Shown: positions 7,739 to 17,324, counted from the first letter of the stretch. The stretch: 33,081 nt of DNA from an uncultured Eubacteriales bacterium (GCA_900314555.1 OMVQ01000105.1:1-33081), one strand, 5' to 3'. A program made the numbers and translations. The notes: a model not told the origin generated them from the letters alone.

Positions 7739-8509
7739 CTATATAACAGCTTCTTTCATTGATTTTACATAATCACGAAGATGTGAAGCTGCATCTTCAC
7801 CATATTCTGCAATAATTTTTACGATTGCACTTCCGACAATTACGCCATCTGCAAATTCTGAGAAATGTTTAGCCTGTTCTGGTGTGCTTATACCAAATCC
7901 AATCGCTGCCGGTGTATTTGTACTTTCTTTAATTACTTTTACAATTGACTCAAGGTCTGTCTTAATCTCTGAACGTACGCCTGTTACACCCATTGAGGAT
8001 ACTACATATACAAAACCTGTTGCTTCTTTAGCTATCATCTCTATACGTTTAGCTGATGTAGGAGCAATCATAGATATAACGTCTATATTATGTGCTTTTG
8101 CAAAAGGAAGTATCTCTCCTTTCTCTTCGTATGGCATATCAGGAATAATTAATCCGTCAACTCCACATTCATTACATCTCTTCATAAATGCCTCATATCC
8201 ATAATGAAATACAGGGTTTAAGTATGTAAGAAATACAAGTGGAACATCTGTCTTAGTTCTTATCTTCTTAACTGTTTCAAATACTTTTTCTACAGTACAG
8301 CCCGCACTAAGCGCTCTTATATTAGCTTCCTGTATTACTGATCCCTCGGCTATCGGATCAGAAAAAGGTATGCCTATCTCTATTAGGTCTGCTCCTGCAT
8401 TTGCCATTTCTAATACAAATTCTTCTGTTTTATCAAGACTTGGATCTCCTGCTGTAAGAAATCCTATGAATGCTTTACCATTCTTGAATGCATTTTCTAT
8501 TCTACTCAT
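7739..8509 (-). CDS. trpA: Tryptophan synthase alpha chain
   Basis: Cleaves indole-3-glycerol phosphate to indole and glyceraldehyde 3-phosphate; indole is passed to TrpB. A 256-residue TIM barrel with GFLTAGDPS near the N-terminus, [11 protein letters not shown] with catalytic Glu44 (Glu49 of E. coli) and GFGIST in the phosphate-binding region. The residue matching catalytic Asp60 is Glu55 (SDPIAEGS), and the following Pro is Ser, so this is a variant active site. The ATG overlaps the last eight bases of trpB, as in many trp operons, favouring balanced alpha and beta synthesis. It is the last gene of trpEGDCFBA. Only a weak AT-rich stem follows it (around 7705-7730). Confidence 0.96.
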   Translation of the reverse strand: MSRIENAFKNGKAFIGFLTAGDPSLDKTEEFVLEMANAGADLIEIGIPFSDPIAEGSVIQEANIRALSAGCTVEKVFETVKKIRTKTDVPLVFLTYLNPVFHYGYEAFMKRCNECGVDGLIIPDMPYEEKGEILPFAKAHNIDVISMIAPTSAKRIEMIAKEATGFVYVVSSMGVTGVRSEIKTDLESIVKVIKESTNTPAAIGFGISTPEQAKHFSEFADGVIVGSAIVKIIAEYGEDAASHLRDYVKSMKEAVI

Positions 8510-9701
8510 GTAAGTCCACTCCTCTATATCTTGCTATTGCCGCAACGTCTTTATCTCCACGTCCTGACAGGCATATTATTATTATTTCATCTTTCTTCAT
8601 TGTTGGTGCTAATTTAATAACCTCTGCAACTGCGTGAGCGCTTTCAATCGCACATATAATTCCCTCTGTTCTTGCAATATATTCAAATGCATTTACTGCT
8701 TCATCATCAGTAATACTTACATATTTTGCTCTTCCAACAGAATTAAGATATGCATGCTCAGGTCCTATTCCAGGATAATCAAGTCCTGCTGATATCGAAT
8801 ACACAGGTGCAATCTGTCCCTCGTCATTCTGACAAAATAACGATTTCATACCATGAAATACACCAAGGCTTCCCTTTGCAATAGTTGCAGCATGTTTATC
8901 AGTATCAATTCCTCGTCCTGCTGCTTCACAGCCTATAAGTTTTACATTCTCATCATTAATGAAATTATAGAACATTCCCATTGCATTGCTTCCGCCGCCG
9001 ACACAAGCTACTACTGCATCAGGTAAACGTCCCTCTTTCTCTAATATCTGCTCTCTTGCTTCCTTACTTATTACACTCTGGAAGTCTCTTACTATCATAG
9101 GAAATGGATGTGGTCCCATAACTGAACCTAAAACATACTGTGTATCGTCAACTCGTCTTGTCCATTCCTTAAATGCTTCATTAACTGCATCTTTAAGTGT
9201 CATTGTACCACTTGTAACTGCGTGTACTTTCGCACCTAATAATTCCATACGGTATACATTAAGTGCCTGACGTTCAGTATCTTCCTTTCCCATAAATATT
9301 TCACATTCCATTCCAAGAAGTGCTGCTGCGGTAGCTGTTGCCACACCATGCTGACCTGCTCCTGTTTCAGCTATAACTCTTGTCTTACCCATCTTCTTAG
9401 CCATAAGAACCTGGCCTAACACGTTATTAATCTTATGAGAACCCGTATGATTCAGGTCTTCACGTTTAATATATATTTTAGCACCACCTAAATCTTTAGT
9501 CATCTTCTCGGCATAATATAAAAGTGATGGTCTGCCTGCATATTCTTTTAATAATGTATTCAATTCATCATTAAATTCTTTGTCATTTTTATAAAAAGCA
9601 TATGCTTCATCTAATTTCTTTATCTCATTCATCAGAGTTTCCGGTATATATTGTCCACCGAAATCTCCAAATCGTCCATTTTTCAAATAACTGTTTTCCA
9701 T
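8502..9701 (-). CDS. trpB: Tryptophan synthase beta chain
   Basis: PLP enzyme that condenses indole with serine to give tryptophan. It has 399 residues, the normal length for TrpB1. The N-terminal [15 protein letters not shown] is the family signature, HTGSHKINN contains the PLP Schiff-base lysine (Lys90), ETGAGQHG holds the catalytic Glu112, and [10 protein letters not shown] binds the cofactor phosphate. AAAGGA precedes the ATG by seven bases. It follows trpF with a 43-base gap and overlaps trpA by eight bases. Confidence 0.98.
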   Translation of the reverse strand: MENSYLKNGRFGDFGGQYIPETLMNEIKKLDEAYAFYKNDKEFNDELNTLLKEYAGRPSLLYYAEKMTKDLGGAKIYIKREDLNHTGSHKINNVLGQVLMAKKMGKTRVIAETGAGQHGVATATAAALLGMECEIFMGKEDTERQALNVYRMELLGAKVHAVTSGTMTLKDAVNEAFKEWTRRVDDTQYVLGSVMGPHPFPMIVRDFQSVISKEAREQILEKEGRLPDAVVACVGGGSNAMGMFYNFINDENVKLIGCEAAGRGIDTDKHAATIAKGSLGVFHGMKSLFCQNDEGQIAPVYSISAGLDYPGIGPEHAYLNSVGRAKYVSITDDEAVNAFEYIARTEGIICAIESAHAVAEVIKLAPTMKKDEIIIICLSGRGDKDVAAIARYRGVDLHE

Positions 9702-9744
9702 TATTATGTATCCTTTCCGTCATTTTGGTTTAGTATTTAATATT

Positions 9745-10347
9745 TTATGCTTTAAATTCTCTTACAGTTCTTATGACATTTTTAATTTTATCATAATCCT
9801 TAAAACCATCTGTTTCAACACCACTACTAAGATCTATCGCATATGGCTGTAACTTAAGTGCGGCTTCTAAATTACTTTCATTAATTCCACCTGCCAAGAA
9901 ATATGGTCTTTCTATATTATTAACATAACACCAGTCAAAGCTTTCACCTGTTCCGCCATTACCATTATCAAGTAATATATAATCTGCATCTGATTCATTA
10001 GCCATCTTGATATCTTCATATGAATTAATCTTAAATGCCTGGATAATCTTAGCATCAGTCTTGTATCTAAGACTTTTAATATATGTTTCATCTTCACTTC
10101 CATGAAGCTGAACAATATCTATTATACTATTATTTGCTATATCCGCAACCTTATTAATGTCTTCATTTACAAATACGCCGACGGCACGTATATTCTCATT
10201 AAGCATTTCTCTTAATTCTTCGGCTTTTCTTACATCAATCTGTCGTCTGCTCTTTGCAAATACAAAACCAATATAGTCAGGCATTAATTCATTAACATAA
10301 TCAATATCGCATTTTCTTGATAAACCACATATCTTAATCTTAGACAT
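9745..10347 (-). CDS. trpF: Phosphoribosylanthranilate isomerase
   Basis: Performs the Amadori rearrangement of phosphoribosylanthranilate to CdRP in tryptophan synthesis. A single-domain TIM barrel of 200 residues. KICGLSR carries the catalytic Cys7, DYIGFVFAKSRRQI follows, then VQLHG, the GGTGESFDW segment with the general-acid Asp region, and FLAGGI near the phosphate site. The start is the ATG at 10347, five bases after GGAGA; the upstream in-frame ATG at 10359 would lie before this ribosome site. The gap to trpC is 23 bases. It is separate from TrpC, not fused as in enteric bacteria. Confidence 0.96.
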   Translation of the reverse strand: MSKIKICGLSRKCDIDYVNELMPDYIGFVFAKSRRQIDVRKAEELREMLNENIRAVGVFVNEDINKVADIANNSIIDIVQLHGSEDETYIKSLRYKTDAKIIQAFKINSYEDIKMANESDADYILLDNGNGGTGESFDWCYVNNIERPYFLAGGINESNLEAALKLQPYAIDLSSGVETDGFKDYDKIKNVIRTVREFKA

Positions 10348-10370
10348 ATATTTCTCCATTCTTAAATATA

Positions 10371-11162
10371 TTAAACTACTTCAGATTTTAAATCTTTAAT
10401 CATTGCTACCTTATCATCGCATTTCATTAATGTCTCTCCTATTAACACAGCATTAACTTCATTTTCGACAAGTCTCTTTATATCTTTAGAATTCTTAATT
10501 CCACTTTCTGATACAAAGATAATATCTTTATCAACTGACTTTCGCAGATTAATGCTGTTATTAATATCCACAGTAAAATCTTTAAGATTCCTGTTATTCA
10601 CGCCTATGATTCTTGCTCCACATCTTATGGCCTTTTGTATTTCTTCTTCGTCATGTGCTTCAACAAGTACCGACATTCCTAAGTCATCTGCAATTTTAAA
10701 ATATCTCTTTAATGTCTCTTCATCTAATATTGCACATATAAGTAATATTGCACTTGCTCTTATTACCTTCGCTTCATATATCTGAATTTCGTCTATTATA
10801 AAATCTTTTCTTAACAATGGAATATCCACATTTTCACTGATTTCTTTAAGATAATCCACGCTTCCTTTAAAGTAATCCGGCTCCGTAAGCACAGAAATTG
10901 CATTTGCACCTGAAGCTTCATATTCTTTTGCTATTTCTACATATGGAAAATCTTTTGCTATAATGCCTTTTGATGGAGATGCCTTTTTCACTTCGCATAT
11001 AAATGCAATTGGTTTTGTCTTAAGTGCTTTTTCGAATCTATATTTATCCTTATCATTCTTTGCAAGTTCTATTGCATCTTCCTTGATTTTATTAACATTT
11101 TCATTCTCATAGATTTTCTTAACACGAATCTTCGTGCTTTCAACTATCTTGTCTAATATCAT
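10371..11162 (-). CDS. trpC: Indole-3-glycerol phosphate synthase
   Basis: Closes the indole ring, converting CdRP to indole-3-glycerol phosphate with loss of CO2 and water. A 263-residue barrel with CEVKKASPSKG (Glu57 and Lys59 match the catalytic pair of the family), then PLLRKDFIID with the catalytic lysine region, GVNNRNL and SESGI. Length is normal. AAGGA lies ten bases before the ATG. A 122-base AT-rich spacer separates it from trpD, wider than most junctions in this operon. Confidence 0.97.
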   Translation of the reverse strand: MILDKIVESTKIRVKKIYENENVNKIKEDAIELAKNDKDKYRFEKALKTKPIAFICEVKKASPSKGIIAKDFPYVEIAKEYEASGANAISVLTEPDYFKGSVDYLKEISENVDIPLLRKDFIIDEIQIYEAKVIRASAILLICAILDEETLKRYFKIADDLGMSVLVEAHDEEEIQKAIRCGARIIGVNNRNLKDFTVDINNSINLRKSVDKDIIFVSESGIKNSKDIKRLVENEVNAVLIGETLMKCDDKVAMIKDLKSEVV

Positions 11163-11284
11163 TTTAGTTCAATCCTTTTTCATTATACATATTTATGTAT
11201 TTTACTTTATATATTCTCTACATATTTGTATATGCTTTTCTTTATGTATTTTTCGCATATTTATATATTTTTTAATATATGTTT
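11163..11284 (-). other. AT-rich spacer between trpD and trpC
   Basis: This 122-base stretch is almost entirely A and T, with repeated CATATTTATATATTTT-like words and one TTCGCATAT (11252-11260). The spacer on the other side of trpD (12293-12456) has the same words. No gene, convincing hairpin or promoter is seen. It may be an RNA processing region or decayed sequence. Confidence 0.4.
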
Positions 11285-12292
11285 CTATAAATTTGAGAGT
11301 TTAACAAATTCTTCTAACTGTTTTAATGCCTTTCCACTTTCTAATGTTTCTCTTGCAATTTCTATACCCTCGCTTATGCTAACATCAGGTTTTGCAATAT
11401 GTATGGCAGCTCCGGCATTGATAAGTACGGCATCTGTCTTTGGTCCTTTTGCACCTTTTAAAATATCTAATGCATATGCTGCATTTTCCTGTGGTGTTCC
11501 ACCCTCAATATCTTTCTTATCGCATCTTGTGAAGCCATAATCTTCAGGATTAATCACATATGATGTATACTTTCCATCTCTCACTTCACATACAGTTGTA
11601 GGTGCGCTCATTGAAATCTCATCAATCTTATCCTGACCGTAGACTACCATCGCATTATTTACACCAAGATTAAATAATACTTTGGCAAGTGGCTCTACAA
11701 GTTCTTCATCATATACACCAAGTAACTGCATATTTGCACCTGCAGGATTAGTCAAAGGTCCTAAGATATTAAATATTGTTCTAATGCCTAATTCTTTTCT
11801 TACGGGACCTACATATTTCATAGATGCATGGTAACTCTGGGCAAATAAGAAGCAAATTCCTATCTTATCAAGTATTTCTGCACTTTTTTCAGGTGGAATA
11901 GCAATATTTACTCCTAAAGCTTCTAATACATCTGCAGTACCACATTTGCTTGAAGCTGCTCTGTTACCATGTTTAGCAACTTTAACACCTGCTGCTGATA
12001 CAATAATTGATGCAATTGTTGATATATTAATTGAGTTAGAACCGTCTCCACCTGTTCCGACGATTTCAAGTACGTCCTGATGATCTAAGAGTTTTACACT
12101 ATGCGCTCTCATACCTTTAGCACTACCTGTTATCTCTTCAATTGTTTCACCTTTCATACTCATTGCTGTAAGAAATGAACTAATCTGAACATCAGTAGCT
12201 TTTCCACTCATTATTTCGTCCATTACTTCCATTGCCATATCATATCCGATATCCTCTTTTTTTGCTAATTTTAATATTGCTTCTTTAATCAT
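11285..12292 (-). CDS. trpD: Anthranilate phosphoribosyltransferase
   Basis: Transfers the phosphoribosyl group of PRPP to anthranilate. The 335-residue protein has an N-terminal helical domain with the [14 protein letters not shown] helix pair, and the PRPP/Mg motif GTGGDG at residues 79-84 followed by SINIST. Later come [21 protein letters not shown] and GPLTNPAG, all diagnostic. I place the start at the ATG at 12292, six bases after AGAGG; an in-frame ATG at 12310 lies upstream of that ribosome site. Unusually, AT-rich spacers of about 165 and 122 bases isolate it from trpG and trpC. It is not fused to TrpG. Confidence 0.97.
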   Translation of the reverse strand: MIKEAILKLAKKEDIGYDMAMEVMDEIMSGKATDVQISSFLTAMSMKGETIEEITGSAKGMRAHSVKLLDHQDVLEIVGTGGDGSNSINISTIASIIVSAAGVKVAKHGNRAASSKCGTADVLEALGVNIAIPPEKSAEILDKIGICFLFAQSYHASMKYVGPVRKELGIRTIFNILGPLTNPAGANMQLLGVYDEELVEPLAKVLFNLGVNNAMVVYGQDKIDEISMSAPTTVCEVRDGKYTSYVINPEDYGFTRCDKKDIEGGTPQENAAYALDILKGAKGPKTDAVLINAGAAIHIAKPDVSISEGIEIARETLESGKALKQLEEFVKLSNL

Positions 12293-12456
12293 AATTAACC
12301 TCTTTTCCATATGTCTTGCATATTTATAAAATATCTTCGCATATTATATTTTTTATATTTTTATATTTTTATATTTCCTATATATTTTTCTTCTTTATGT
12401 TCATTAGTCCCCTAAGAGACTTTTAGTATCTGAAACTTGATTATAATATTTTCATA
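12293..12456 (-). other. AT-rich spacer between trpG and trpD
   Basis: It contains runs of TTTTTATATT in near-tandem copies (about 12345-12385), TTCGCATAT (12336-12344) and GCATATTTATA (12318-12328), resembling the spacer at 11163-11284. A small AGTC/GACT stem lies near 12406-12421. A 14-codon frame runs into the trpD ribosome site but has no ribosome site of its own. No firm function can be given. Confidence 0.4.
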
Positions 12457-13023
12457 TTAAATATTTAAGAAATTCTCAATTATTGTTCTTCCGTCTGGTG
12501 TTAATATTGATTCCGGATGAAACTGTACACCATATATATCATATTTCTTATGTTCTACCGCCATAATCTCATCATCATCTGTCACTGCCGTAATCTTTAA
12601 CTCATCACTTAATGACTCTTTATCTGCTGCAAGCGAATGATATCTGGCTACTTTTATTTTATTACCAAGTCCTTTGAATATCTTTGACTCATTATCTAAT
12701 GTAATCTCTGATTGCTTACCATGCATTAGCTGTTTAGCATATGTGATTTTCGTTCCAAAGGCTTCACAGATTGACTGATGTCCTAAACATACACCAAGAA
12801 TCTTATACTTGCTGCCAAGTTCTTTTATAACATCTATACATACACTTGCTTCTGATGGACGTCCGGGACCCGGCGAAATAATAATTGCTTCCGGTTTTAA
12901 TTCATCTATTTCTTTGACACTTAGTTCATCATTTCTGATAACTTTAATGTCACTATTTATTTCACCAATTAACTGAACCAGATTATATGAAAAGCTATCA
13001 TAATTATCAATCAATAAAATCAT
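12457..13023 (-). CDS. trpG: Anthranilate synthase, glutamine amidotransferase subunit
   Basis: Class I glutamine amidotransferase that supplies ammonia to TrpE. It has 188 residues, normal for a stand-alone subunit. The triad is visible: nucleophile Cys79 in GVCLGHQ, and His169 and Glu171 in QFHPES. The oxyanion-loop region is SPGPGRP at 50-56. A strong GGAGGA precedes the ATG. It sits 19 bases after trpE. In some Firmicutes such a subunit also serves folate synthesis (PabA); no pabB is seen here, so dual use cannot be judged. Confidence 0.96.
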   Translation of the reverse strand: MILLIDNYDSFSYNLVQLIGEINSDIKVIRNDELSVKEIDELKPEAIIISPGPGRPSEASVCIDVIKELGSKYKILGVCLGHQSICEAFGTKITYAKQLMHGKQSEITLDNESKIFKGLGNKIKVARYHSLAADKESLSDELKITAVTDDDEIMAVEHKKYDIYGVQFHPESILTPDGRTIIENFLNI

Positions 13024-13042
13024 TTGTATTTTCCTCCGTTTC

Positions 13043-14512
13043 TTAAATATTTTCTGCTATTTCAAGTGCTGTTAATACTGCTTTTGCTTTATTAATACAT
13101 TCCTTAAATTCATTTTCAGGAACGCTGTCTGCCACTATTCCTGCACCTGACCTTATGAATACTTTGCCATTTTTCTTAAATGCAAGTCTGATTGCTATAC
13201 ATGTGTCCATATTTCCCGAGAAATCAAGGTATCCGATTGCACCACCATATACACCTCTCTTGTTATTCTCAAGTTTATTTATTATCTTGCAAGCTCTGAT
13301 TTTAGGTGCTCCAGACAATGTTCCTGCCGGTAATACTGCTTCAATCGCATCTACTGCATCCTTATCATCTCTTATCTTTCCATATACTGTCGAACCGATA
13401 TGCATTACGTGCGAATATCTCTGTATCTCCATATATTTTTCAACTTTGACACTTCCATATTTACAAATCTTTCCTAAATCATTTCTTCCTAAATCTACTA
13501 ACATATTGTGTTCTGACAATTCTTTCTCATCTGCAAGAAGTTCTTTTTCTAATTTCTTATCTTCTTCATCATCTTTTCCTCTTGGTCTTGTTCCCGCTAA
13601 CGGAAATGTTCTGACTTCACCATTTGTAACTTTAACAAGTGTTTCTGGTGAAGCACCTGCCATTTCTATATCACCGCTTGAGAAATAGAACATATATGGT
13701 GATGGATTAAGTGTTCTAAGGGTTCTATATGTATCAAAAAGACTTCCCTCATAGTCCGCTTCGATTCTGTTAGATAAGACTAATTGGAATATATTTCCCT
13801 CTTTTATATGATTCTTTGTAATCTCAACCTTTTTCTTATATTCATCTTCTTCAAACAGATATCTGTAATCTGAAGTCTTTCTTCCTTTAGGTATCTCTTT
13901 AGCCTTATAATTTGTAATAAGGTCAATCATTTTCTCTAGTTCCTTAATAGCTTTATCATAATCATTTTCGATATTTTCTAATTTAACATTCTGTATAAGT
14001 ATTATCTTCTGTCTGAAATGGTCAAACGCTATTACTTTATCAAACAACATTAAATCTACATCTTTAAAATGTTCTTCGTCTTTAGCATCAAGATTTAATG
14101 ACTGTTCTGCATATTTTATATAATCATATGAGAAATATCCTACAAGTCCGCCCGTAAATGTTGGAAGATAATCGTATTTCTTACTTTTATAGTCATTAAG
14201 TATTTCTCTGATGTATTGTCCCGGATTACTTGTAAGAACTTCTAATTCCTTTTCTCCTTTTATTACTAATCTTGAATTAGTACAGGTTATCTCCATCTTT
14301 GGTTCATAACCTAGGAATGTATATCTTCCCCAGTTTCTATTATCCTCTATACTCTCTAACATATAGCAATGACTGCTTACGCTCTTTAATATTTTCATAA
14401 CCTCAATCGGTGTTTTTATATCTGATAAAATCTCTGTACTTATTGGTACAATCTTATATTCTTCTGACTTCTTTAATTCAATCGCTTCTTCAATTGATGG
14501 TAAAAATTTCAT
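13043..14512 (-). CDS. trpE: Anthranilate synthase component I
   Basis: Converts chorismate, with TrpG-derived ammonia, to anthranilate, the first committed step. About 489 residues. The N-terminal region includes MLESIEDNRNWGRYTFLG, matching the LLES element that binds inhibitory tryptophan, so feedback inhibition is likely. The chorismate-binding domain carries RIEADYEGSLFDTYRTLR, then NPSPYMFYF, AGASPETLV, GTRPRG, ELLADEKELSEHNMLVDLGRND, and PAGTLSGAPKIRA. The start is the ATG at 14512, eight bases after GGAGG; an upstream ATG at 14527 precedes the ribosome site. It is the first gene after the T-box leader. Confidence 0.97.
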   Translation of the reverse strand: MKFLPSIEEAIELKKSEEYKIVPISTEILSDIKTPIEVMKILKSVSSHCYMLESIEDNRNWGRYTFLGYEPKMEITCTNSRLVIKGEKELEVLTSNPGQYIREILNDYKSKKYDYLPTFTGGLVGYFSYDYIKYAEQSLNLDAKDEEHFKDVDLMLFDKVIAFDHFRQKIILIQNVKLENIENDYDKAIKELEKMIDLITNYKAKEIPKGRKTSDYRYLFEEDEYKKKVEITKNHIKEGNIFQLVLSNRIEADYEGSLFDTYRTLRTLNPSPYMFYFSSGDIEMAGASPETLVKVTNGEVRTFPLAGTRPRGKDDEEDKKLEKELLADEKELSEHNMLVDLGRNDLGKICKYGSVKVEKYMEIQRYSHVMHIGSTVYGKIRDDKDAVDAIEAVLPAGTLSGAPKIRACKIINKLENNKRGVYGGAIGYLDFSGNMDTCIAIRLAFKKNGKVFIRSGAGIVADSVPENEFKECINKAKAVLTALEIAENI

Positions 14513-14653
14513 ACAAAAAACCTCCATTTCTTTATGTCAGACATTCCAAAATGAAGGTTCTATATTATGTTTAATCATCTGTAAATTCATATGGTAATAA
14601 ACTATATTCTATTCCGCTTTTATATCTTGTTATGTAATGTTTTCCTATCTAAT

Positions 14654-14693
14654 AAAAAAGTCCCTGACAAAACATCTCTGTTCTGTCAAGGAC
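14654..14693 (-). terminator. T-box terminator of the trp operon
   Basis: On the sense strand GTCCTTGACAGAAC pairs with the later GTTTTGTCAGGGAC and is followed by six U residues. The T-box motif lies directly upstream, so the hairpin and the antiterminator should be mutually exclusive. It is the off state when tRNA-Trp is charged. Confidence 0.9.
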
Positions 14694-14930
14694 GAATATA
14701 CTTTCGCGGTACCACCTTGATTTACGATAAATCGTACACCTTATTCAGAATACTAACATATTCCTAGCAACTAACGTATGCAATACGTCATGAGATACTA
14801 AGTAAAATACTTTTCATCATGCCCTCTGTGGTCCATTTAATAATCTGCGTTTTGTCGATTCTCAGCATCACGACTCTCTGTAAATGCACAACTATTTTTA
14901 TCTCCACATCAACGGTTTACATATTTATTT
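14654..14930 (-). promoter_or_regulatory. Trp-specific T-box leader
   Basis: On the sense strand a stem I region holds GAGAGTCGTGATGCTGAGAA (about 14855-14878). It is followed by a specifier-loop sequence ATGGACC whose TGG codon (14833-14835) reads tryptophan. The canonical T-box AAGGTGGTACCGCG is at 14705-14718 and a terminator follows at 14654-14693. Uncharged tRNA-Trp should pair with the specifier and with the T-box (via its CCA end), favour the antiterminator and let transcription into trpE proceed. The window has no trp attenuation-protein gene, though it would lie elsewhere if present. About 140 bases of leader separate the terminator from trpE and show nothing further. Confidence 0.93.
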
Positions 14931-14936
14931 TTGTAT

Positions 14937-14965
14937 ATATTACCTCATATGCATTTATTTGTCAA
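14937..14965 (-). promoter_or_regulatory. Promoter of the trp operon
   Basis: TTGACA (14960-14965), a 17-base spacer and TAATAT (14937-14942) on the minus strand form an almost ideal sigma-A promoter. The expected start is near 14930, just before stem I of the T-box. Control therefore seems to come from the leader rather than from promoter strength. Confidence 0.85.
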
Positions 14966-15062
14966 TACTTTTTCTATATACAACCTGATAGTTGTTGTCA
15001 ATAAAAATTCAATATATCTTTACAATCACATACATTTTCTATATCTGACTCTATACTTCTAT

Positions 15063-15096
15063 ATAAAAAAGAACCTCTGTATAAACAGAGGTTCTT
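15063..15096 (-). terminator. Terminator after malG
   Basis: AAGAACCTCTGT (15069-15080) pairs perfectly with ACAGAGGTTCTT (15085-15096) around a four-base loop, with a run of U on the minus strand directly after. It ends the maltodextrin importer operon 30 bases past malG. Confidence 0.93.
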
Positions 15097-15126
15097 AATA
15101 TATTTATTACTAAATAATTCTAAAAA

Positions 15127-15966
15127 TTATTCCTTAACAGCTGCTGCACCAAGTCCAGTTGTCATTGCCTTCTGTGAAACGATGAAGAAAATAACAAATG
15201 GGATACAAATTACTAATGCGCCTGCTGCAAATAATGTGAACTGGTTTCTTGTACCATCGATAAAGCTGATAAGACCGATTGCAAGTGTATACTTTTCATT
15301 CTGTCCTAATACCATCTTAGGGAAGATCCAATCCATCCATGGTCCTGTGAAACTTGTAATTGCAAGGAAAATAATCATTGGTCTTGCAATTGGAAGAATT
15401 ACTCTAAAGAAAATCTTTAAGTGGTTAGCACCATCAATTCTTGCCGCTTCATCAAGTGACTTAGGAATTGTATCAAGGTAACTCTTAACGAGCCATGTGT
15501 TATATGGAATATTACCTGCAACATATACAAGTACTAATCCCCATAACTGGTTGTATGCATGTATTCTGTTAATAATAACGAATATAGCTATCATACCTAC
15601 GAATGATGGAAAAATCTGAAGGATTAACATAGCCATCATCATACCTTTTTTGAACATAAATTTGAATCTTGAGAATACATATGCAGCTAATGAACAACAG
15701 ATAACTGTTAAGATTGCTGTACAAAGTGCAATGATAAATGTATTCTGGAACCAAAGTAAATAATTTGTCTCATTAAATAACTTTTCAAACTGCATTGTGC
15801 TAAATCCATCAGCAAATGGTATTGGATTACTGTTTGCTGCTGTTGCTTTTGGAGAAAATGCATTACTTATAACATAAACAATTGGATATAATACAACCAA
15901 GGAGCAGATTGTTAATATTACTATAACTAATGTCTTAAATACAGCCTGTTTTGTTTTGTTATTCAT
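15127..15966 (-). CDS. malG: Maltodextrin-type ABC transporter permease, MalG family
   Basis: Inner membrane subunit, 279 residues, with six hydrophobic segments. The coupling loop EAARIDGANHLKIFFRVILP (about residues 187-206) contacts the ATPase. The C-terminal end, with AMTTGLGAAAVKE, is typical of MalG, where it reaches toward the ATPase. Its ATG shares one base with the malF stop (TAATG), so translation is coupled. Sugar specificity is inferred from family resemblance: maltose/maltodextrin is most likely, other alpha-glucosides possible. Confidence 0.9.
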   Translation of the reverse strand: MNNKTKQAVFKTLVIVILTICSLVVLYPIVYVISNAFSPKATAANSNPIPFADGFSTMQFEKLFNETNYLLWFQNTFIIALCTAILTVICCSLAAYVFSRFKFMFKKGMMMAMLILQIFPSFVGMIAIFVIINRIHAYNQLWGLVLVYVAGNIPYNTWLVKSYLDTIPKSLDEAARIDGANHLKIFFRVILPIARPMIIFLAITSFTGPWMDWIFPKMVLGQNEKYTLAIGLISFIDGTRNQFTLFAAGALVICIPFVIFFIVSQKAMTTGLGAAAVKE

Positions 15967-17273
15967 TATAATTCACCCTCCTTGTAAGACTTCGTATTTT
16001 TAAAGTTAAATATTGCAAATGGAGCTAATACAACGAATACGAGCATCGCAAGTACAGATGCATTACAATATTTCTGTTGATCCATAGTCAGTTTATATAT
16101 CCACGTTACTAACAAGTCGGTAGCACCGGCACCAGTTACAGTAGAATCTCCAATCTTTGGATCACCACCTGTTAAGAAGTAGATAGCACCGAAGTTGTTG
16201 ATATTATGTGTGAATGACATAATAACAAGTGGAACTGTTTGATATAAAACAAGTGGTAATGTAATACTCTTGAATATCTGGAACTTATTAGCTCCATCAA
16301 TTGTAGCTGCTTCAAATACATCTGCTGAAATAGCTGTCATCTGACCTGTAATAAGAAGCATGAAGTATGGAACACCAACCCACATATTTATAAGAATACA
16401 TACTACTTTAACTAACAATTTATCTGTTAACCAAGGAATGTTATTCTGAATAATATTCAAATCTCTTAATGTTGCATTAATCGCACCTGTTGTACCATTT
16501 AATAAGTTCTGCCATACCTTAAGTGTTAAAATTGAAGGAATAGCATATGGTAAAATTAAAATAGCTCTGAAAACTGGTGTTACTTTTAATTTAGCTTCAT
16601 ATAAGAATGTTGCTAATACCATACCACCAAAGTAACATGTAAATGTTGCTAAGAATCCCCAGATAACTGTCCATGCTGCAACACGTCCAAATGCTGAAGT
16701 CCAGCTTGAATCACCACCGAACATATTGAAGTAGTTCTTAAGTCCTACCCAGTTAACCGGTGCACCTGGTGTTAAGTGATCTGGCATTGACCAGTTTGTG
16801 AAACCAACTGTTATAGAGAATACAAGTGGTATAATAACAAAGAATACTACAAGTAATAATGATGGAGCTAATCCCAATAATGGGAAAGCTTTACCAACTG
16901 CGCCCTGCATTGATTCTTTATTACTCTTACATCTGCCATCAAGGCAATAATCTTCATATCCTGCTAAAGCACTTCTTACAGATACAACGTATGCTATAAC
17001 GAATACTGCTATTACTGCTAAAGCCATAATACCATCTACTAATCTGAATGTAGCTGGTCTGATTTTTGGATACCATCTTGAGATTTCAATCATATCTTTA
17101 ATCATCTGTACAAGCTTTGGTGATGCACATAACATAATCACTTCAAGGATTGCGAATAACACACCTTTTATGTACTGCTTAAGATAAAGTATATGACCTA
17201 ATCCCATAAATATACAAGATGATACAAGTACGTTTTTTCTTGAAGAACCATCAGTCTTAAGTGATGCTCCCAT
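15966..17273 (-). CDS. malF: Maltodextrin-type ABC transporter permease, MalF family
   Basis: 435 residues. The permease core (from about residue 130) has the coupling loop FEAATIDGANKFQIFKSITLPL and six hydrophobic segments. It is preceded by an extra region of about 125 residues with two hydrophobic segments: one near 18-45, with GLGHILYLKQYIKGVLFAILE recalling TM2-like small membrane domains, and one near 80-102, followed by a soluble stretch with CLDGRCK. E. coli MalF also carries extra N-terminal helices, but this one looks different. It follows malE after a 110-base gap with a hairpin and overlaps malG by one base. Confidence 0.9.
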   Translation of the reverse strand: MGASLKTDGSSRKNVLVSSCIFMGLGHILYLKQYIKGVLFAILEVIMLCASPKLVQMIKDMIEISRWYPKIRPATFRLVDGIMALAVIAVFVIAYVVSVRSALAGYEDYCLDGRCKSNKESMQGAVGKAFPLLGLAPSLLLVVFFVIIPLVFSITVGFTNWSMPDHLTPGAPVNWVGLKNYFNMFGGDSSWTSAFGRVAAWTVIWGFLATFTCYFGGMVLATFLYEAKLKVTPVFRAILILPYAIPSILTLKVWQNLLNGTTGAINATLRDLNIIQNNIPWLTDKLLVKVVCILINMWVGVPYFMLLITGQMTAISADVFEAATIDGANKFQIFKSITLPLVLYQTVPLVIMSFTHNINNFGAIYFLTGGDPKIGDSTVTGAGATDLLVTWIYKLTMDQQKYCNASVLAMLVFVVLAPFAIFNFKNTKSYKEGEL

Positions 17274-17324
17274 TCAACTCACCTATCTTTCATATTCATG
17301 TAACTACTAGAGTCCTTTTTATAT

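Noticed and set aside
14537..14590. 17-codon leader frame with one Trp codon before trpE
   Set aside because: No ribosome site, only one Trp codon, and the T-box upstream already explains control.
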